A stretch of 64,000 nucleotides of DNA from Pseudokordiimonas caeni (GTDB lineage: Bacteria > Pseudomonadota > Alphaproteobacteria > Sphingomonadales > Kordiimonadaceae), in the NCBI RefSeq assembly GCF_026719705.1, contig NZ_JAPPRR010000002.1, positions 745,091 through 809,090 on the forward strand. Direction: 5' to 3'. Of the stretch, positions 61,970 to 64,000 are shown piece by piece; the stretch's first letter is position 1; each line of letters starts with the position of its first letter. A model generated the notes under the pieces. It was not told the DNA's origin, did no database searches, and saw nothing but the letters and a program-made list of their open reading frames with translations. The position numbers were made by a program, and so were the translations under genes.

Positions 61970-63201
61970 CCACCGGCCTTGAATTCGCTGCCCTCATGGC
62001 GCGCGCTTCGCGGGGGCCCCGTCCGATGCCCTTGCATCTTGCCAATGCCTTCGGGTTATGGGCCGGTGCCACACCCGCCGCCGGGGCGCTGGCAGCCGGT
62101 GCCCTGATGATCCATCCAAGCCTTGAGGACGGCTTTGCGTCGCTCCGTGCCATGGTCGAGAAAAGCGGCGGCTGGCCGGCGTTCGTCGGTGCGGTCGCCA
62201 TGGAATCGTCCACGCGCACCGCGCAGTTTCTGGAAGGGGTGAACCGCTATCTCACCCATCCCTATAACCGGCCCGAAAGTGAGGCTACAATTGCCGCCGA
62301 AGTTGGCACCATGCAGGTGTTGGACTATGGCGGGGACGGCACGCCTGTCCTGATGATCCCGAGCCTCATCAATCCCCATTATGTACTCGACCTGATGCCC
62401 GGGCGCAGCATGGCGGCATACTTGAAAGAACGTGGCTTCCGGCCTTTCCTTGTGAACTGGAACGAGCCGGGCGACGAAGAAGTTGCCTTCGATACCGGCA
62501 CCTATGTGATGGCGCGGCTGATGCCGGCGCTTGGTGCCGTCGCGGCCGTCGCGGGCGGGCCGGTGCCGGTGATCGGCTATTGCATGGGCGGTACGCTCGC
62601 CATGGGGCTGGCAGCGCGCGCAGGCGGGATGCTGTCGAAGCTCGCGCTGCTGGCCGCCCCGTGGGACTTCGAGGTGAGCCGTGCCCACGCTGGCCGTCGC
62701 ATGGCCCCCGCGCTTGCTGCCATGGTGCAGGGCATGCCGCCACGTGCTCCGGTGAGTGTCGATTATCTGCAGGTTTTTTTTGCGAGCCTCGACCCCACGC
62801 TCGGAGACAACAAGTTCCGCAAGTTTGCTGCGATGGATCAGAATAGCGACGCGGCGCGATTCTTTGTGGCGCTGGAGACATGGGCAAACAGCGGGGCAGC
62901 CCTCGCCCGGCCGGTCGCCGAGGAATGCCTTGGCACATGGTACGAAGGCAATGCGCCCGGGCGCGGCAACTGGATGGTGGCGGACCGGCCGGTCGACCCG
63001 GCAGAAGTAACCGCCCCCGTGTTTGTGGCCGCCCCGAAGGCCGACCGGCTGGTGCCGCAGGAAAGTGCGCTTGCTGTAGCGAAGCGCCTGCCGAACGTGG
63101 TGACGCACGATCCGGGCGCGGGGCATGTGGGCATGATCGTGGGTTCAAAGGCCAAGGCCGGCCTCTGGGCGCCGCTTGCCGACTGGCTGAAGGAGAGCTG
63201 A
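61966..63201 (+). CDS. phaC: PHA synthase-like alpha/beta hydrolase (short form)
   Basis: A 411-residue protein with the synthase lipase-box G-Y-C-M-G-G in which cysteine 206 replaces serine, and the expected Asp in P-K-A-D-R-L-V-P and His in P-G-A-G-H-V-G. Segment V-N-W-N-E-P-G is also synthase-like. It is shorter than class I PhaC (about 570-600 residues) and close to class III (about 355-410), which needs a PhaE partner. Starts with GTG overlapping the upstream small gene. An identity as a PHA synthase is well supported; in vivo activity needs test. Confidence 0.87.
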   Translation: MTTGLEFAALMARASRGPRPMPLHLANAFGLWAGATPAAGALAAGALMIHPSLEDGFASLRAMVEKSGGWPAFVGAVAMESSTRTAQFLEGVNRYLTHPYNRPESEATIAAEVGTMQVLDYGGDGTPVLMIPSLINPHYVLDLMPGRSMAAYLKERGFRPFLVNWNEPGDEEVAFDTGTYVMARLMPALGAVAAVAGGPVPVIGYCMGGTLAMGLAARAGGMLSKLALLAAPWDFEVSRAHAGRRMAPALAAMVQGMPPRAPVSVDYLQVFFASLDPTLGDNKFRKFAAMDQNSDAARFFVALETWANSGAALARPVAEECLGTWYEGNAPGRGNWMVADRPVDPAEVTAPVFVAAPKADRLVPQESALAVAKRLPNVVTHDPGAGHVGMIVGSKAKAGLWAPLADWLKES

Positions 63202-63204
63202 TCC

Positions 63205-63915
63205 ATGGTGCGGCCCGATGTCCTCAGCCTGTCGCGCTTTTATCGCACACCGCTTGGCCTCAGTGCGGCGCAGGTGCTGGGTGATACTATCGCCCGCCTG
63301 TCGGACGTGCCGGCGGGAGGCACCATTGTCGGGCTCGGGTTTGCGCCGCCGGTGCTTGCCCGGTTCGGGGACAGCGCCCGCACCGTTGCCCTGATGCCGG
63401 CGCGGCAGGGGGTGTGCCACTGGCCGAGCCATGCGAAAAGCCGCACCGTGCTTGTCGATACCCAGAACTGGCCGATTGCCGATTCGTCCGCCGACATGGT
63501 GATCCTGATCCATGCGCTGGAGCATGCGCAGGTGCCGACCCAGCTTCTGCGGGAAGCGTGGCGGGTGCTGGTGCCGAACGGGCAGGTTGTGGTTGTGGTG
63601 CCGAACCGCCGCCGCATGTGGTCGGCGCTTGACCGCACACCCTTCGGTTACGGCCGGCCCTATTCTAAGGGGCAGCTTTATACCCTGATGGAAGATCATA
63701 TGCTGCCGCCCGACGGCTGGACCACGGCGCTGATGGTGCCGCCGCTCGCTTTGCCCGGTATCGGCCGGCTGTTGCGGCTGGGTGAAAAGCCGTTCCGCCT
63801 GATGGGAAAGAACCTTGGCGGTGCGCTTATCGTACACGCGCGCAAGCAGGTTTACGGCGCGCTGCCGAAGGGCAAGGCTGTGAGGGCCGGGGTTGAGGCC
63901 GTATCGGGCATTTAG
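63205..63915 (+). CDS. Class I SAM-dependent methyltransferase-like protein
   Basis: A 236-residue protein with the late methyltransferase strands: S-S-A-D-M-V-I-L-I-H-A-L-E-H (about 93-106), then E-A-W-R-V-L-V-P-N-G-Q-V-V-V-V-V-P-N (about 116-133). The N-terminal SAM-binding glycine motif is weaker (G-G-T-I-V-G-L-G-F-A-P-P). The start follows AAGGAGAG. It begins 3 bases after the PHA synthase stop, so it may share the transcript. Substrate unknown. Confidence 0.82.
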   Translation: MVRPDVLSLSRFYRTPLGLSAAQVLGDTIARLSDVPAGGTIVGLGFAPPVLARFGDSARTVALMPARQGVCHWPSHAKSRTVLVDTQNWPIADSSADMVILIHALEHAQVPTQLLREAWRVLVPNGQVVVVVPNRRRMWSALDRTPFGYGRPYSKGQLYTLMEDHMLPPDGWTTALMVPPLALPGIGRLLRLGEKPFRLMGKNLGGALIVHARKQVYGALPKGKAVRAGVEAVSGI

Positions 63916-64000
63916 TGGAATCACAAGTTCCGAAAGGCTCTTGCAAGCGCCTGATACGGCTCATAAGGTCGGGACAGGAAGGGTTGCCCGGATGGTCGGG
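63916..64000 (+). other. Right-edge intergenic, possible start of a cut-off gene
   Basis: No gene is visible in these 85 bases. ATG-GTC-GGG at 63992-64000 is preceded by AGGAAGGG at a plausible distance, so a plus-strand gene may begin here; three codons are too few to identify it. Confidence 0.25.

Noticed and set aside
1-64000. CRISPR arrays, prophage, IS elements, tRNA or rRNA genes
   Set aside because: No regularly spaced repeats, transposase or integrase motifs, tRNA cloverleaf sequences or rRNA segments were found by eye.

Overview
The window is GC-rich, densely coded DNA that reads as the chromosome of an alphaproteobacterium. Supporting content includes an ffs-dnaX-ybaB-recR neighbourhood, an argB / pyrimidine 5'-nucleotidase / dapD / dapE order, a DUF2336 protein, PhaR with a PHA synthase, a MerR-controlled beta-oxidation operon, and an Mla-type lipid transporter with a STAS-permease fusion. 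The exact order cannot be fixed from sequence alone. No prophage, transposase, integrase, CRISPR array, rRNA or tRNA gene was seen. One gene (47253-48041) is strikingly AT-rich and looks acquired.

Layout. 1-5.6 kb: end of the trp genes (trpF, trpB, start of trpA), a SNARE-associated membrane protein, a dienoyl-CoA-isomerase-like crotonase, a B3/B4-domain protein, and an unrecognised cluster of two lipoproteins plus a small protein. 5.6-11.4 kb: a fatty-acid oxidation operon (MerR regulator, acyl-CoA dehydrogenase, thiolase, FadJ-like enzyme) with a perfect operator palindrome in its promoter. 11.5-16 kb: a DUF962 protein, a periplasmic binding protein, a sulfur-associated group (TauE-like exporter, TIGR02186 protein, TusA-like protein) and a hairpin repeat. 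16-20.4 kb: biotin genes bioD-bioF divergent from bioB-bioA. 20.4-28 kb: an acyltransferase-like membrane protein, Bax inhibitor-1, the YbbAP-type ABC transporter divergent from a tight tesA-thpR-cobB-PCD operon. 28-29.3 kb: a glutaredoxin-MauE fusion divergent from a MerR regulator over a mercury-type operator. 29.4-36 kb: a membrane protein, nudC, SRP RNA, dnaX, ybaB, recR, hemH.

36-47.2 kb: a secreted deacylase-like protein, a CDF transporter, an LplT-like MFS protein, a YhhN protein, argB, a DUF2336/diguanylate cyclase pair, and the lysine genes dapD and dapE. 47.2-51 kb: the AT-rich gene, a double-cupin protein, a GFA protein, a PCu(A)C copper chaperone, prolyl iminopeptidase. 50.9-55.2 kb: the least explained locus, with two paralogous NTP-transferase-like proteins flanking an ATP-grasp ligase, and an MmgE/PrpD protein. 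55.4-59 kb: the lipid ABC transporter (permease, ATPase, MCE protein, lipoprotein). 59-61 kb: an XRE regulator with a membrane partner and a double operator, and a TetA-like MFS pump. 61-64 kb: PhaR divergent from a 58-residue protein, a PHA synthase and a methyltransferase.

The best candidates for undescribed biology are the NTP-transferase / ATP-grasp / MmgE locus, the glutaredoxin-MauE unit under a mercury-type MerR operator, the 58-residue protein translationally coupled to PHA synthase, and the three-gene lipoprotein cluster. All functional claims rest on reading motifs by eye; no database search was run.
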